Source of the DNA: Reticulascus tulasneorum
Taxonomy: Eukaryota > Ascomycota > Sordariomycetes > Glomerellales > Reticulascaceae
DNA: 64,000 nucleotides
Assembly (NCBI GenBank): GCA_001557505.1
Contig: LSAX01000004.1
Location: 1,984,001 to 2,048,000, forward strand
Direction of reading: 5' to 3'
The notes under the pieces were generated by a model. It was not told the origin of the DNA. It searched no databases and was given only the letters and a program-made list of their open reading frames with translations. Positions 48,543 through 61,156 of this stretch are shown here, one piece after another; the stretch's first letter is position 1, and every line of letters starts with the position of its first letter. The position numbers were made by a program, and so were the translations under genes.

Positions 48543-51500
48543 TTACTTACTCTCCGCCTCCTGCGGCGGATCTGCCGTAGTCCCGGGCTCCTCGCTCTCC
48601 TCCGTGACAGCTTTCTCGGTGGTCGCATCACCAGCTGCTCCACCTGTCTCAGCTTCACTCGGTGCCGGTTGGACCGCTGCCGGCTGAACTGCCGGCTGCT
48701 GGATCGGTGGCACGGGTTTCTTAATCTCCTTGGACTTTATAATAGATGCCAGGTGGTTGCCTGCATCCCCAAAGCCTTCCAGTTTGCCGAGCTTAGTGAT
48801 GAAGTAATCTATGTCACGTAGCATGCTATTCTGTGTTAGCAAAAACGCTCTCTTTTTTTTCTTTTCTTTCGTGATCCTTACCTGACCTGACCAGCTTCCG
48901 TCTTCGGCTCTGCCGTTTGAAAAGCTCTCCCGAGCTGGTCTTTATAGCTCGAAAACACTGGCGCCATGATGACATGCACAGTGCTTTCTGGTAAGTGCTT
49001 AGTCAAGACGCGATGCAGTGTGATAGTTTCCTTCGTTAACGTCTCCATGTAGGCATGGACCGCTTCGGTCTTGTCGTTTTCCCAATCAATCGTTCTCAAG
49101 GCTTTAGAATGCTGAGTTGCTCGTCCACTCATAATTTCGACGAACTTGTCGTAGATGCTATTCTGATGCTCCTGAAATAGGCGTCGGACCTTATCAAACT
49201 CGCCCATCAAAGCCGTCACGTTGGGACCCGACCCTGCGTGCCGTCGAACGAATTCCCGAATGTGAGGGATCAGGGCTACGATGAAAGATAGAGTCTGTGA
49301 GGCCAGCGCCAGATGCCTCGTTGTTATATTTCTGAGGCCTGCGGAGCGAGTTGCACCAGCCCCCAGGATGAGCTGAGTGCAACGGGAGTTGAAGAGTTGG
49401 AGGAAGGCTATTAAAGACGCGGCGATATCGGTCGTCATTGAAGGGATACCGGTGATCAAGTGCATGAAATGCGTCATGCCTTCAAGACACAAAACTGCCG
49501 AGTTGGGGAGAAGAAAGCTTTCCGACTCAATGGTCGCAGTTCGCGTCTTCTCCTTTCCACTCCCATTAGTTTCTGGAGCAGTCTTGCTTCCGTTGGTTAC
49601 TTCCTGTGTAGAGTACGGGATCCAGATCTTGCTTCCCTCAGACCAGGATGCAGCATCCCTAGTGCTGCTGTCCAGTATTTGACTTAGCAGGACAGCGTCG
49701 TTTTCGTTGAAATCTTTGGCACTCCACTGATCCAACTCCATGCCTTGAGCCAGTTTTTGCTTCTCGGCATCGCCGTGGAGTTGCACGAATTCTTTGATGT
49801 GGCCATTGACCAAAGTCTTCAACGCAGTTCCGCTCCGGCCCGATATAGCTTCGCATTCGTTGGCAAAATGAAGGTTCAGAGTAAAATACCGAAGAAACCA
49901 CACCAGGGTGAGATGAGTGCTCTGGTCGGAGCGAACTTTGAGCACCTTGACTATCTTGTCTTGGGCAACATCGACAGCTTGGCCAAGTAGATTCGCAATA
50001 TCCATAGTCTTGTGGATCTCCTCCTGAATCTCAAAGCCAGAAACGTCTTGTGGTACGGAGTGACGGTCTGACCTGGGGCTTGCCATCGGAGATCTGAGCG
50101 GGGGAGATTTGAGTGCCCCGCCACTCGGATCTGATAATGAGCTCGCAACATCCAGAAGGACTTTGACCTGCGTCGTGAGCCTCCTAAGAGTCTCTGCCAC
50201 TCCAACATAGATAGTTGTCAGTACTTGTTCGGCATCTTCGGCCTCGAGTGACCGGAGATTCCTTGCGAGGATAGATGACTTCTCCTGGTTTGACAAGTGT
50301 CTCCCGCCGCTAATCGTCGAAGCAGACATCATCGACTCGTTATCGTCATCATTCGAGCTGGGCAAAGGCCGCCTGATGATATTTCGTATTTCTCGCAGCA
50401 CGGATTCTCTGTAAGCAGCCGTTGCTGTTATAATATGTTTAGCGCGGTGCAGCCCTAGTATGTTGGGAGGGATAGCTGAGCGAAGCTCATCTGTCGACGC
50501 AAGATAGGTCGGGAACACGGAAGGCTCTCTTGAGTGACCCCCTCTTGCACGCATTGACGCACTGCTCCAGCGGTGGAGGACGTCCTGACTAGACACGGCT
50601 TCGACATGCCGCCGCAAGTCAGTCAGCAGCAGGCTTTGAAACTTGGACTCGTATGCTTTGCCGATGCGGAACCGGAGTGTGTCCAGATCACTATTGACTC
50701 CTTGCAATGCAGTTGCTCCTCTCAGATCCCGTAGTTGTATCGCCGGGATGGTCTGTTTCTCTGCTGGTGTACTGGCGCGTTCGCCCGCGATGAGAGATTC
50801 TAATGAGTCAATGCTGCTCAAGGCGCTTTCCACCTCTCCGGCGTCTACTAGTGATTCACAAGCTCCAACCCCATCGACGATCTGCTTGAGCTGTAGAATG
50901 GCGTCGTTGAGCTGCTGAAGGTTTTCCCGACGCCGTCTCGTTTGCACAATTTTCAGCCCACTTGTCGCTATCTCCTCGTCCAGAGATTCAAGCTCCTTCC
51001 GTAAAGTCTTGATCCTGTCGACTGACTCTGCAGCTTCGGAATGCAGTTCCCGTAACGACCCGAGGGCTGTGAAGAAGGTTGTAGACGCGGTAGAAATAGA
51101 ATTGATCAGGTGCATCTCGATTGTGTCCATGTACCATGAGAGCTTCTCTTGCAATATTGCATTGGTTGCCAGTGCTCTTCTCGGTGCTGTTGCACTGCCA
51201 TTACTAGCGCTCTTTTCGTCCATACTGCCTGGTGTTGGCCGTACGACTTCGGACCGCTCGCTCACGACATCGAACGTCCTCGGGTTCTCGAGATGAAAGT
51301 CGTCGTCGAAGTAGACATTTGGAATAGTTGCTAACGGAGGTGGTCCATGTGTGCCTCTTCGACTAAACCCAGAACTTGAACGTCTCAAGGGACCAGAACC
51401 ATCTAATGAGGAGATTGAAGACAAAGATGCCACAGACGACTTTCGGTTGCTTTGCGGTCGGCCACCAGGTTTGAGATGGCCTTCATCCACCATGTCAGAT

Positions 51501-52098
51501 ATATCGTCTGGTTTACTACCTCGCCGGTTCAAGAATCCGCTACTGTCATCTTCATTCTCTTTCACCCGTCGCAATTGCTCGTACAGTTCACCAACTTGCA
51601 GCAAATAGGGCTTGAAGTCCGCACCATCTACATGTGGTATGTTCGTCAGCGCAACCGGGGGAATATCTCGTGGTGTCGGTGGCTTATGCGCGCTTGATGC
51701 TGGGGCAGACGTGTGAGGTTGCAAGCCGGTTCGAACGATGGGCGGTTGGAGGAGAGTTGATATAGCTAGAGTTGTGTAAGTCCATGACCCATGATAGTCG
51801 AGTATTGAAAGAGTTCCCACCATTCTGCCCAGGTTCCAGTACCGCATTGGCCCAGCTACTTGAGGATGTATCCAACGACCCGCCAACCGAATGGATAGAG
51901 CTCGCCGTTGATTCTCGTCTAGAGTGCGGATAGGGGTGAGTCGGCGTTTGTCTTCAACATGTCAGCAGAGAAACTTCATCCCTTTTCAACACGAAACAAT
52001 GTCACAAACCTGTGAAAGGGAAACTCTGAGCGTGCTCCCGAAGGAGATAACGGTGAAATACCCTCCAAAGGCCTCCCGGCGCTAGGAGAAGGATGCAT
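48543..52098 (-). CDS. VPS54: GARP complex subunit Vps54
   Basis: Golgi-associated retrograde protein complex subunit that tethers endosome-derived vesicles at the trans-Golgi. Exons: 52098-52010, 51918-51821, 51765-48882, 48825-48543; 1117 aa. The disordered N-terminus reads MHPSPSAGRPLEGISPLSPS. Junction choices restore STASSIHSVGGSLDTSSSSW and EPGQN-AISTLLQPPIVRTG. The Vps54_N coiled-coil core contains NAILQEKLSWYMDTIEMHLI and LDEEIATSGLKIVQTRRRRE. The C-terminal domain contains CLEGMTHFMHLITGIPSMTT and LASQTLSFIVALIPHIREFV. The last junction gives QVSMLRDIDYFITKLGKLEG, followed by a Pro/Ala/Glu-rich tail. It is divergent from MCM5 with a 529-bp intergenic region. Confidence 0.94.
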
Positions 52099-52319
52099 TG
52101 TGAAGAAAGCCGCCGCTCAACCTTTGCAAGCTACGATCTGGTTCGCAAAGCTCCAACAACGAAAGAGCCGACAACTCTCGTGACGGCCGCGTCCACAGAC
52201 TACCGAGGTATCATTGCTGAAGTACAATAAAATGGTCTAGAAATGTACCAGTGACTTGCTGCATGCAATGAGGTGCAAGGAATAAAGCAGAATATTCAAG
52301 ATTATCGCCAGGAAGCTTT

Positions 52320-52501
52320 ACGCGTAGGCCACGACCAGAATCGTATGAAAGCACGTAGCTTCTATTTGATAGCTGTGTCGATGAGCCGACAATTAGCCGT
52401 CTTAGTCAAACACGTGATGATAAGATAAAGAAAGTTGAGTGCGCCATCCTCGCGCTGCAACCACTTAACGCGTCTCGCGTTCTTGCTTCTCCTGAACGCG
52501 T
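52320..52501. promoter_or_regulatory. Three MCB (ACGCGT) elements upstream of MCM5
   Basis: Palindromic ACGCGT hexamers at 52320-52325, 52468-52473 and 52496-52501, inside the 529-bp VPS54-MCM5 divergent region. MCB is the MBF (Mbp1/Swi6-type) site that drives G1/S genes, including MCMs, in yeasts. The two proximal copies are 130-160 bp upstream of the MCM5 ATG. Confidence 0.75.
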
Positions 52502-52627
52502 TTCTTAATTACCCTTCCCTTTCACCCCCCCTCTATTTGGACTCTTCGTCCACAATCATCGTCAACAGTACCTCAAATTTTTGTGCTCAACCTTCGCACC
52601 TGTTAATACCTCCCAGCACATATCACG

Positions 52628-54961
52628 ATGGATCGGCAGTCGGTGTATTCGGCTCATGTGTATGAGCCTAGTTTCGGCCAGAGCGAGGACACCTTCCTCC
52701 AAATCCAGGCGCAACTCGAGACGTTCATTCTCGACTTCCGACATGACAACCACTTTGTCTACAGGTAGAGGTTATAATCCGAAGCTCAAGACTCATCTAC
52801 TAAAACACTTCTTTAGAGATCAATTGAAAGAGAATGCGCTGCTCCAGAAATACTACTGCGATGTTAACATCAACGACCTCATCAACTTCAATGAAGAACT
52901 GGCGCATAGGCTGGTCACCGAGCCCGCTGATATTATACCTCTGGTAAGCCACGAAAGAAGATTGGTAAAAATTACTTGCCAGGCCCTCGCTAATTCTCGT
53001 ATTTTTAGTTCGAAGCTGCCCTCAAGAAATGCACCCACCGCATCGTATTTCCGCGTGATCCCAAGGCCCCGATACCAGAGCATCAGTTACTACTGCATTC
53101 GAATGCGGAAGACGTCTCTATTCGAAATCTCGACTCTATGACTATCGCAAGACTTGTCAGAGTCCCTGGCATTGTGATCGGGGCGTCGGTCATGTCGTCC
53201 AAAGCAACTGTACTCTGCATTGAATGTCGAAGCTGCAATCATTCCGTGACCCTTCCCGTTGTGGGGGGGTTTACGGGCGTTACACTCCCGAAATACTGTG
53301 GCAGGCAAAGAGCACCAAACGATCCTAGTGCAAAGTGCCCCGTCGACCCCTACTTCGTCGCTCACGAGAAGTCCCGATTTGTTGATCAGCAAGTGATTAA
53401 GCTGCAAGAAGCACCCGACCAAGTGCCTGTGGGAGAACTTCCACGACATGTCCTGATATCCGCCGATCGATATTTAACCAACCGCGTTGTTCCAGGCTCG
53501 AGATGCACTGTTATGGGCGTCTTTTCGATATACCAGAACAAGGGATCCAAGAACTCTTCAACCGGTGGTGCCGTTGCCATCAGGACCCCCTACTTAAGAG
53601 CCGTTGGCATCCAAACAGACATGGACCAGACAGCAAAGGGGCTCTCACTCTTCTCAGAAGAGGAAGAACAAGAGTTTCTGGAGCTAAGCAGACGTCCAGA
53701 TCTCTACAACATCATGACAGACTGCATCGCTCCTTCAATTTATGGGAACAGGGATATCAAGAAGGCTATCCTATGTTTGCTGATGGGCGGTTCAAAGAAG
53801 ATTTTGCCGGATGGAATGAAACTCCGAGGCGATATCAATGTTCTCCTCCTCGGTGATCCAGGTACGGCGAAGTCGCAGCTCCTGAAATTCGTTGAGAAAT
53901 GTGCTCCGATTGCTATTTACACATCTGGAAAGGGATCCTCGGCGGCTGGTTTGACGGCTTCCGTACAGAGGGATCATTCCACCCGAGAGTTCTATCTGGA
54001 GGGCGGTGCCATGGTGCTTGCTGATGGCGGTGTCGTATGCATTGATGAGTTCGACAAGATGCGAGACGAAGACAGAGTCGCGATCCACGAAGCAATGGAA
54101 CAGCAAACAATCTCAATTGCCAAAGCTGGTATTACAACAATCCTCAACGCACGAACATCAGTTCTCGCCGCTGCCAATCCAATCTTTGGCCGTTACGATG
54201 ACATGAAGACTCCAGGGGAGAACATTGATTTCCAAACAACCATCTTGTCTCGTTTCGACATGATATTCATTGTCAAAGATGAGCACACTCGGGAGAAAGA
54301 CGAAAGGATTGCAAAGCACGTCATGGGAATCCATATGGGTGGTCGTGGCGCTGAAGAGCAAGTCGAATCAGAGATTCCAGTCGACAAGATGCGAAGATAT
54401 CTGAGTTACTGCAAATCGTAAGTCTGGGTCTGGATTACTAGTCTTGGAATAAGGCTAACGTTGAATAGGCGATGCGCTCCACGTCTCAGCCTGGAAGCAG
54501 CTGAGAAACTTTCTTCTCACTTTGTCTCCATTCGAAGACAAGTCCACGCCGCTGAGATGGAAGCGAATGCTAGATCCTCTATTCCCATTACCGTTCGTCA
54601 GCTCGAAGCCATCGTCCGAATCACGGAATCACTAGCCAAACTCACCCTCACGCCTGTGGCGACAGAGCAGCACGTTGACGAAGCCATCAGATTATTCCTG
54701 TGCTCCACTATGGACGCCGTTAATCAGGGCAGTAATCAAGGTAGTAAAGAGCTAAATGATGAAGTCAGCAAGATCGAAGGCGAGCTCAAGAGACGACTGC
54801 CTGTTGGATGGGGGACGAGTCTGGCCAGTCTTAAGCGCGAAATGGTGGAAGAGAAAGGGTACAGTGAACAGGCACTCAATCGAGCTTTGATGGTGTTGCA
54901 GAGGAGAGATACAATCATGTTTAGGAACCAAGGGTCACAGGTGTATCGGAATACAGCTTGA
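52628..54961 (+). CDS. MCM5: DNA replication licensing factor Mcm5
   Basis: AAA+ subunit of the MCM2-7 replicative helicase. Exons: 52628-52764, 52817-52943, 53009-54417, 54469-54961; 721 aa. The N-terminus has [20 protein letters not shown]. The zinc ribbon has Cys at about 161, 164, 185 and 198 ([10 protein letters not shown] and PKYCGRQ...KCPVDP). The MCM AAA+ module has Walker [10 protein letters not shown] (370-378), Walker B CIDEFDKM (432-439), sensor 1 [11 protein letters not shown] and arginine finger SRFDMIF (502-508). The winged-helix C-terminus ends [12 protein letters not shown]. All introns are GT-AG. Three MCB boxes upstream fit G1/S expression. Confidence 0.97.
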
Positions 54962-55368
54962 TGAGCGGCGAAGTATCAATGCAATGGTATGAAACGGGAC
55001 AATGGGCGGTGTTTGTATTGGACACTAATGGAGAAATGAGCCTTGCAGCATGTATTTTATGTGGCTTTGGTGGCCTGTTTGGCCTTTATATAGATGACAA
55101 CATCCAGTGTTTTATGAAGAGGATTGTGAGCGAGCACTTAAGCCCATTGTGTGATTACTAGGTCGTCGGAAATCTCTTACATCAACACCAGCATCGTTAA
55201 ATCTATCTTCGCTGCAATTTATGCTGCTGACACTTCGCAACCCGTCTCCTAGGGTTACACTAGGTAGGAAAAAGACAAGTTCAACACTTTGGGGTGTTGA
55301 ATGATTTTGATAGACCAAAGTAGGCAACTCAGATCACCAGCCGGATGTAAATCTAACTCGAAAATATC

Positions 55369-55580
55369 AAAAAGAAAGGGGTTATCTTACTTACTTGATC
55401 TTCTTCTTCGGCCGTAGAGGTATGGCCGGCCGTGTAAACGCTCAATTCCGAGAGGGAACTCCTGCGCGCCCGCGGTTCGAACGTGTGGTCTTGTCGAGAC
55501 ACCGCATCGGGTATTTATTTAGAGGCTCAACTTAGGGACAGCCGCCTGCGTCAGGCGGCTTAACCACTAAGCCAATACCA
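55369..55580 (-). mobile_element. Putative tRNA-related SINE-like element
   Basis: Read on the minus strand it begins GGTATTGGCTTAGTGGTTAA, where TGGCTTAGTGG fits a Pol III A box, followed by a D-arm-like GCTT/AAGC and a strong GCCGCC/GGCGGC hairpin with a 7-nt loop (TGACGCA). AATACC downstream can pair with GGTATT as an acceptor-like stem. A B-box-like GTTCGAACC lies at 55482-55474, and a T5 run at 55373-55369 could terminate Pol III. It is not a working tRNA: A-B spacing is about 80-90 nt and U33 is absent. Target-site duplications were not seen and the copy number is unknown. Confidence 0.45.
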
Positions 55581-55636
55581 CACTGTCTGGCATACTGCTA
55601 AATAAATATATAAGGTGTGAAGGTGGCATGGTGATT

Positions 55637-55682
55637 GCAAGTTCACATGGGTGGTGACAGCAAGTTCACTTGGGTGGTGACA
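55637..55682 (+). repeat. 23-bp tandem duplication
   Basis: Two adjacent 23-nt units beginning GCAAGTTCAC and ending TGGGTGGTGACA, differing at one base (A or T at unit position 11). It lies about 55 bp from the SINE-like element. Confidence 0.95.
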
Positions 55683-57029
55683 TGATGGTGATATAGAGTC
55701 TGTGCCTTTACAGGGTTAATGAATGGCAGAGACGACAGTGACCAGCGTGTACAGAAACGCGAAGGATAAATAGCACATGAACACAGGATGTGTCACGAAC
55801 GACGTCAAACAGAGCATGCTCGAGTGCGAAGGACTAGATAGCTATGTTAGCTCATATCACGAGGCTTGTTTGAAATGGCAACGACAAATATCACAGCCAT
55901 GCTCAGATAATGCCTGTCTCCGCAGTCTCAACCAAATCAAATGATAACCACAGGTTGCGCTGTTCGTAGCAATTGTGGCTGAGAAATTGGCTTACCAGAT
56001 GAAGGTATTCATCATTGGCTTGGGAGGGAATGAAATGAGACAAGCCAACGTACCTGGCACACAGGGCAATACATGTCTTCCATTACAGCATCCACAGAGA
56101 GCCACTCCCTGCGATGATGCTGCGGACAAACTCGAGAGTAGTCAGGCAGATGTCCAGACTTGCTTCAGGTGATCAACGCATCATGGTAGCCGCACTAGGG
56201 GCACTCGTGACAATTGTTTTAAGCAAGGGCATTTTAAAGTTGATCTTGACACACATGACAGAGCCGTCAGTAGCATGGGATTTGATCTGAATCGAGCAGA
56301 CTGGCGATATTTAATGTACGTGGTCTTGGTTGTAAGAGAAGAAAAAGAAAAATTCGAGGTGTGACAATGGAGCTATGGAAATGATCGAAGTCCCACAAGT
56401 GGATCACGTGACTCCTCCGTTTCCTGGGTGAAAGGTGGAGGAAGGAGAAGTGGGGGGGAGGAAAGAGCGAACCGTCGCTCAGTGTTCCTGCCTCCGCTCC
56501 CAAAAAAGTAGGCTCCAGCCGGTACAAAGTGGGTGCTAAGCGAGGTTTCGCTGCAAATTGCCTCTCTCGCTCATTGTCCGCCCTGTCGCTTTGTTCAGCG
56601 CCATTCTGACTTCACTCTTTCAACAACATCACGCCCTTCGTGCGAGACCCCCGAAATCCAGGTCCAACGACTTCGACAACCCTCATCGACAGTGGTCGTC
56701 TTCGCAGCCGATCCGTTCTTCGCATCAGAATATTTATCATCGGCCGTCGCCATTTCCAAATAGTGCATGACGCTGGGCTAGGGAATCGAGACCCGTCGGC
56801 GGTTTGGCGCGACTCGCCACAACAACCCCGTCATCCTCTGAGACGCACAGAACGATTTGCCGCATCGAGCGCATCGTCAGTTCTGGCTGGGGCGATTGAT
56901 TCCGGGCCGTCCTCATTGCGAAAGGTGGTTTTACGGCTCTGGACGTTGAAATTCAGTCCTTGATTGCGGCTCCTCTCGTATCCCGAGAAACCTTCGTCAA
57001 CGTCAACCCATCGGCGCCACGAGATCAAC

Positions 57030-58243
57030 ATGTCGTTCCACCCTCACACTCCTCAAAGCCCTTCCCAGTTATCACCTGGCACTTCCGACCCCTTATCCAG
57101 CATGAATAGCTCGATAACTTCAATCACGACCGCCCTGCCAACCCCTGCCCACAGTGTTAACGGAAGCACATCTCAGCCCTTCGATATGTCTCACGATATC
57201 ACCATGGGCGAGGACTCGCCTCAAAAGCGAAAGCGTACTCTCGAGGATCTTGGAGATCGGGAGCAGAAGAAGGTCCACATCGAGGATAGCAAGTTTGGTA
57301 TTGAAGATCTCCACTTGGACGTGGGCGAGAAATACCTGATTTGCCAAACTCGTAAGACTCCCTTCATTCTGTCTTGCCTCTGCACCAGCATATATCACTT
57401 GTTTCCCCATCTCTGTTGATTTCTGGTGCTCCATGCAAACTCTATGTTGGACATTCTTGGTTAACCCTGAGCTGTATAGCGCACGTGCAAACGCTGCCCC
57501 GACCAACGGAGGATCTCTTCGAGATGTTTAACCTGATAGGCATTGCTGCTGAAGTTGCCCGCGAGAAACCAAACGGCGAGAAGAACGCTCTCAGAAAGAC
57601 GTACAAGGGCCATATTAAAAAGCTCGGCGTGCTCGGTCACTTCGATTCCGTCAAGAAGGAGTGGAAGGCCGAGGAAATGGGCTTCAAGGTGCTGTTGGAC
57701 AATCCGGAGGAAGCCTTCCACTTCACGGACCATGGGAAGAACGTCGCAGACGGACTCTCAAGCGAGGTGAAGGCAAGTCTGAGCAGAGCCATGACAATGT
57801 TCAAGGGTCCAATCCCAACCAAAACTTGGGATGCTTCCGTGCTTGGAGACTTGGCTCCGGTGAATGGGGATGCTTCGAAGCAATTACCATCTGCTAAAGC
57901 AACTGCACCGAGTACACCAGCAGCGACAACACCGTCTGCGCTGGCTCGAGTGAAGCAACTGGGTGGGCAAGCACAAAACTCTTCCCGCCCCCAGCGGAAT
58001 ACCAAGAAGAGAGGCTATGGCGAGAACAGCTTTGAGGGCTACGGAGAGGGTTTCCCTGATGACGGCTACTCTACGGGAGAAGGCGATGAGAGGGGCGGCC
58101 AGAAGCGTCGGAAGAAGGCAGGTCACGGCTCTTATTCCCTGCCGTATTTCTCTAACCCCTCGCAGAGCACTGGCGGCAGTTCCCAACCATTTGCAAGCGC
58201 CATGCGTCAGCAAGGCTACGGCCCAGGTATGGTAGGGGCATAG
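57030..58243 (+). CDS. MED19: Mediator subunit 19 (Rox3)
   Basis: Head-module subunit of the Mediator coactivator, linking activators to RNA polymerase II. Exons: 57030-57351 and 57480-58243; 361 aa. The Ser/Pro-rich N-terminus ([17 protein letters not shown]) and a basic patch [20 protein letters not shown] are followed by the Med19 core: [19 protein letters not shown] across the 128-nt intron, [40 protein letters not shown] and [20 protein letters not shown]. The Lys/Gly-rich C-terminus has [17 protein letters not shown]. The start is the first ATG giving the conserved N-terminus. Confidence 0.93.
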
Positions 58244-58962
58244 GATACACGTCCACCAAAGGGCCGCGGCCGACGGCGAAAGCCACTCAAGGGATAACAC
58301 TGTTCTCCCTAAAGGGGCGATACACATTAATGATCAAACGCCTCCTGAGTCCGAAAGCTCATTACGGCAGTCTGGGGCAATGAGAGCGGGCAAGAATGGT
58401 AACTTTGCATGCCACATAATGAACCACGGATTGGTTTGGTAACAACATGTACAGGCTCTATGACGATACGGGGCACGGCGAATCGCGCCATCATTTGCAT
58501 TTAATGACTTTTTTTCAGCACGGCGTTGGCGGAATTGCTTTCAAGGTTCGGTCAGTGTCGACCAAGAACCGAGACCGAAATACAGGAACGGAAAATACCA
58601 TGGTTTAACCACAGCGCTTTTGCAATACAAAAGCGACTACAAGGAATCGGAGGTGGGGGTTGGGGTCGGGATTAAGTGAGATGGTGGAATGGGGCTAGGT
58701 TCTGTTGTTGTAGATAATATCTGCTATTGCATAGGAACCAGTTTGATACAGAAATGTGCTTGACAACGATGACTGCCCAGCTGTGATTGAGTCTGCCGCT
58801 ATCTAGGACTTGCGGTAATACATCTAATAGTTCACACAAGGCAATCGTGGCCGTCACATCATGCAACTCATGTGGAGGCCATGTTTCATGGTGTTTTGAG
58901 GGTATCTTGTTCATTATCATAAAAGTAAGAAGCAGTAGTTACAAGGGCACAGCAGTTAGCCC
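58244..58962. other. Convergent intergenic region
   Basis: 719 bp of 3' flanks of MED19 and the hydrolase gene. Nothing further noted. Confidence 0.5.
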
Positions 58963-61156
58963 TCAGGACATGCCCATAATTGCTCTCTTCGATAGGTCTT
59001 CCTGGATCCAATCCAAGATCCGCTCCCCTACATCTCCGACGAGTTTCTCGTAGTGCGAACCAGAGACGAACAACTGGACATGGGCGCCGATCTCGTCCAC
59101 CCCCTCCATGTGAACCTGGACCCAGCAGGGGTCCCGCTGCCCGTTGATTTTCCTTGGAGTCGAACAGAACTTCCTTGGCTTCTTTGGCTTCTCTGCTTTC
59201 TCTGCAGGCTCTGCAGGCTTTATAGGCTCTGTTTGTGCCACTTCTACCTTCTCTGCCTCTACTTTCGCTGCTTCCAGCTTCTGTTGCAAAGCCAGCTCTT
59301 CCCGTGCCCGCGTCTTGCTCTCTTCCTTCTCCCGCCGCTCCGTGTCTTTCCGCAGTTTCAGTTTCCGTTTCTCAACAAGCTTTTGTCTCTCCTTGATTGC
59401 CTTTTCTCGATTCTTGACGGCTTGCTCGTATGATTTTTGGACTCGCTTTGCCTCTTTCTCGGCCTGCTTCCGCGAGTCTTTGTCGGTGAATTTGTCGAGG
59501 TCGGGAGCCTGGGGTTTCTCTGGCATATCTGGGATTGCGGGCAGGTCCGGTCCGACATCTGGATCCTGTGCTTCTGCTTTCTGGCGATCGTCCAGGCTGA
59601 CTCTGGCGCTGGAGTTACCAGAACTCACGGGGATGGGGGCGATTTCTTGCATATCATCCATATTCAGACTCGAAGAATCAGAAATGTCGGCGTCTATGGA
59701 TATTACCCTCTCCGCGCTGCCGTTATCGCTATGATCCTCGATCGAGATTCTAGGAGTAGAAGGTCGAGTAGAACCTTTGGAACCCAGATTGAGGGAGTCT
59801 ACATTGAGGGAATCCGCGTTGTGAGGATCCATACTGTGAGAGTCCACGCTGAGAGACGAAGGATTCGGAGACAAAAGCTCCGTCGGTTTGAGGAGCGGAC
59901 TGGTTGGCTTCGGTGGCTTGATTTTACCGGTACTGACGGTGTAGTAGTTCACGAATCGAACTCGTGCTTGAAGTGGTTTGTTGGCATTCTCGGCCGAGTA
60001 ACTCTGGTCAAGAAACTTGAGATCATCCACGTCCTCAAGAGCTCTCAGCTTATTGTACCGAGAGTTCATACCCGGATAATCCGCTAGCGACGACCCGTAT
60101 TCAATATGGGACGCAACGTGCTTTATAGCAGCATCAAAAACACCCTCTGTGCTATGCTTCTTCGCGAAATGAAACAGCCGCTTCACGAAGGGCCGCTCCT
60201 TGAAGACGACGTCGTTGAAGAAAGGCTGGTTGAAGAATGGATCTGCTTTGGGGGGTGGGCCAGATTGAAGTGACAAAGACGAGGCAGAGGGCTGTGAAGT
60301 GAACTCTGTTGCTGAGGACACAGGGCTCTGTAGAGTCTGGAACGACGAAGAGGAGGCGGTAGGCTGTAAGCTGAGATCTGTGGGTGAGGACATGGGGCTT
60401 TGCATCGTTTGAGGCCAAGGATCCGGACTAGACAAGTTGGACATGGTTGGGCTGAGTGTGGTAGAAGACTCGGCGCCCTCCCGTTTTTCCGGATCTGGGG
60501 ATGCTGGTCTGAAGAGGCTTGCAATTCCAGCCACAACGATTCCAGGATATAAGCCTAAGAAGGGTGAGTCGAGAGAGATAGTGCCAATTAGACGATGCTT
60601 GAACGGATGGCGCCCGTAGGGATGAACTCTGGGCTAACAATGTTTAGCAATCTGGCATGGCAGTCTACGAAGCGCAGCATACCATCAACGCTACCTCGGC
60701 AGCGAGCAAACCACCCATAGAATGGCCAACAAGAATCGTATCGGTATGGTCATTCTCATGCGGCTCGAGCCACATGCTGAAGTTATCGCGGGCAACTTCG
60801 ATGGCCTTATAAGTCTTGTATCTCGGATAGATCTTGGAGTGAACGACATGGCTTTCGGAGAGCGCGTTCTTCATGTAGTTATGCACATGCGCCGGGAAGG
60901 ATCGGAAGGATTGATCGTTGCCATAAAAGCCGTGTATGTAGATGATCAACAGGGTCCGGCGGCTGTCGTTATCGAAGTCTCTCTCTGAAGGCACCAGCGA
61001 TTGGGTCGAGGAGGATCTAGGATCGTTGTCGAGCCATTTTGAGGGCGAGAAAGCATCGTAGCTCTCCTCCAGGTCTGATCTGTGACCGCCGTACGTTGGC
61101 CGGGGTAGCTGCAACGAGGAATAGCTCGGCGATGGGGATATTGGGTGGGAGGCCAT
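58963..61156 (-). CDS. Alpha/beta-hydrolase (lipase/DUF676-like) with long charged C-terminal region
   Basis: Exons: 61156-60683 and 60633-58963; 714 aa. The N-terminal alpha/beta-hydrolase core has LLIIYIHGFYGNDQSF (oxyanion HG about 75-76), VARDNFSMWL and the nucleophile elbow GHSMGG (S146). The intron joins AAEVALM-PRVHPYGRHPFK, then GTISLDSPFLGLYPGIVVAG. A Ser-rich linker, a helical domain (PFVKRLFHFAKKHSTEGVFD) and a long Lys/Glu coiled coil (KQAEKEAKRVQKSYEQAVKN) follow. A compact C-terminus (RKFCSTPRKINGQRDPCWVQ to RILDWIQEDL) completes it. Family members are conserved in Pezizomycotina and presumed serine esterases or lipases. No membrane helix or signal peptide was identified; the substrate is unknown. 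Confidence 0.88.

Larger units (their letters stand above)
54962..57029. other. 2-kb intergenic region with SINE-like element
   Basis: Tandem spacer between MCM5 and MED19. It carries the SINE-like element (55369-55580), a 23-bp direct duplication (55637-55682) and a long MED19 leader region. Non-coding ORFs only. Confidence 0.5.

Noticed and set aside
55500..55580. Functional tRNA gene
   Set aside because: A box and anticodon-like hairpin are present, but the loop lacks U33, no proper T-arm follows, and the only B-box-like site is too distant; kept as a SINE-like candidate.
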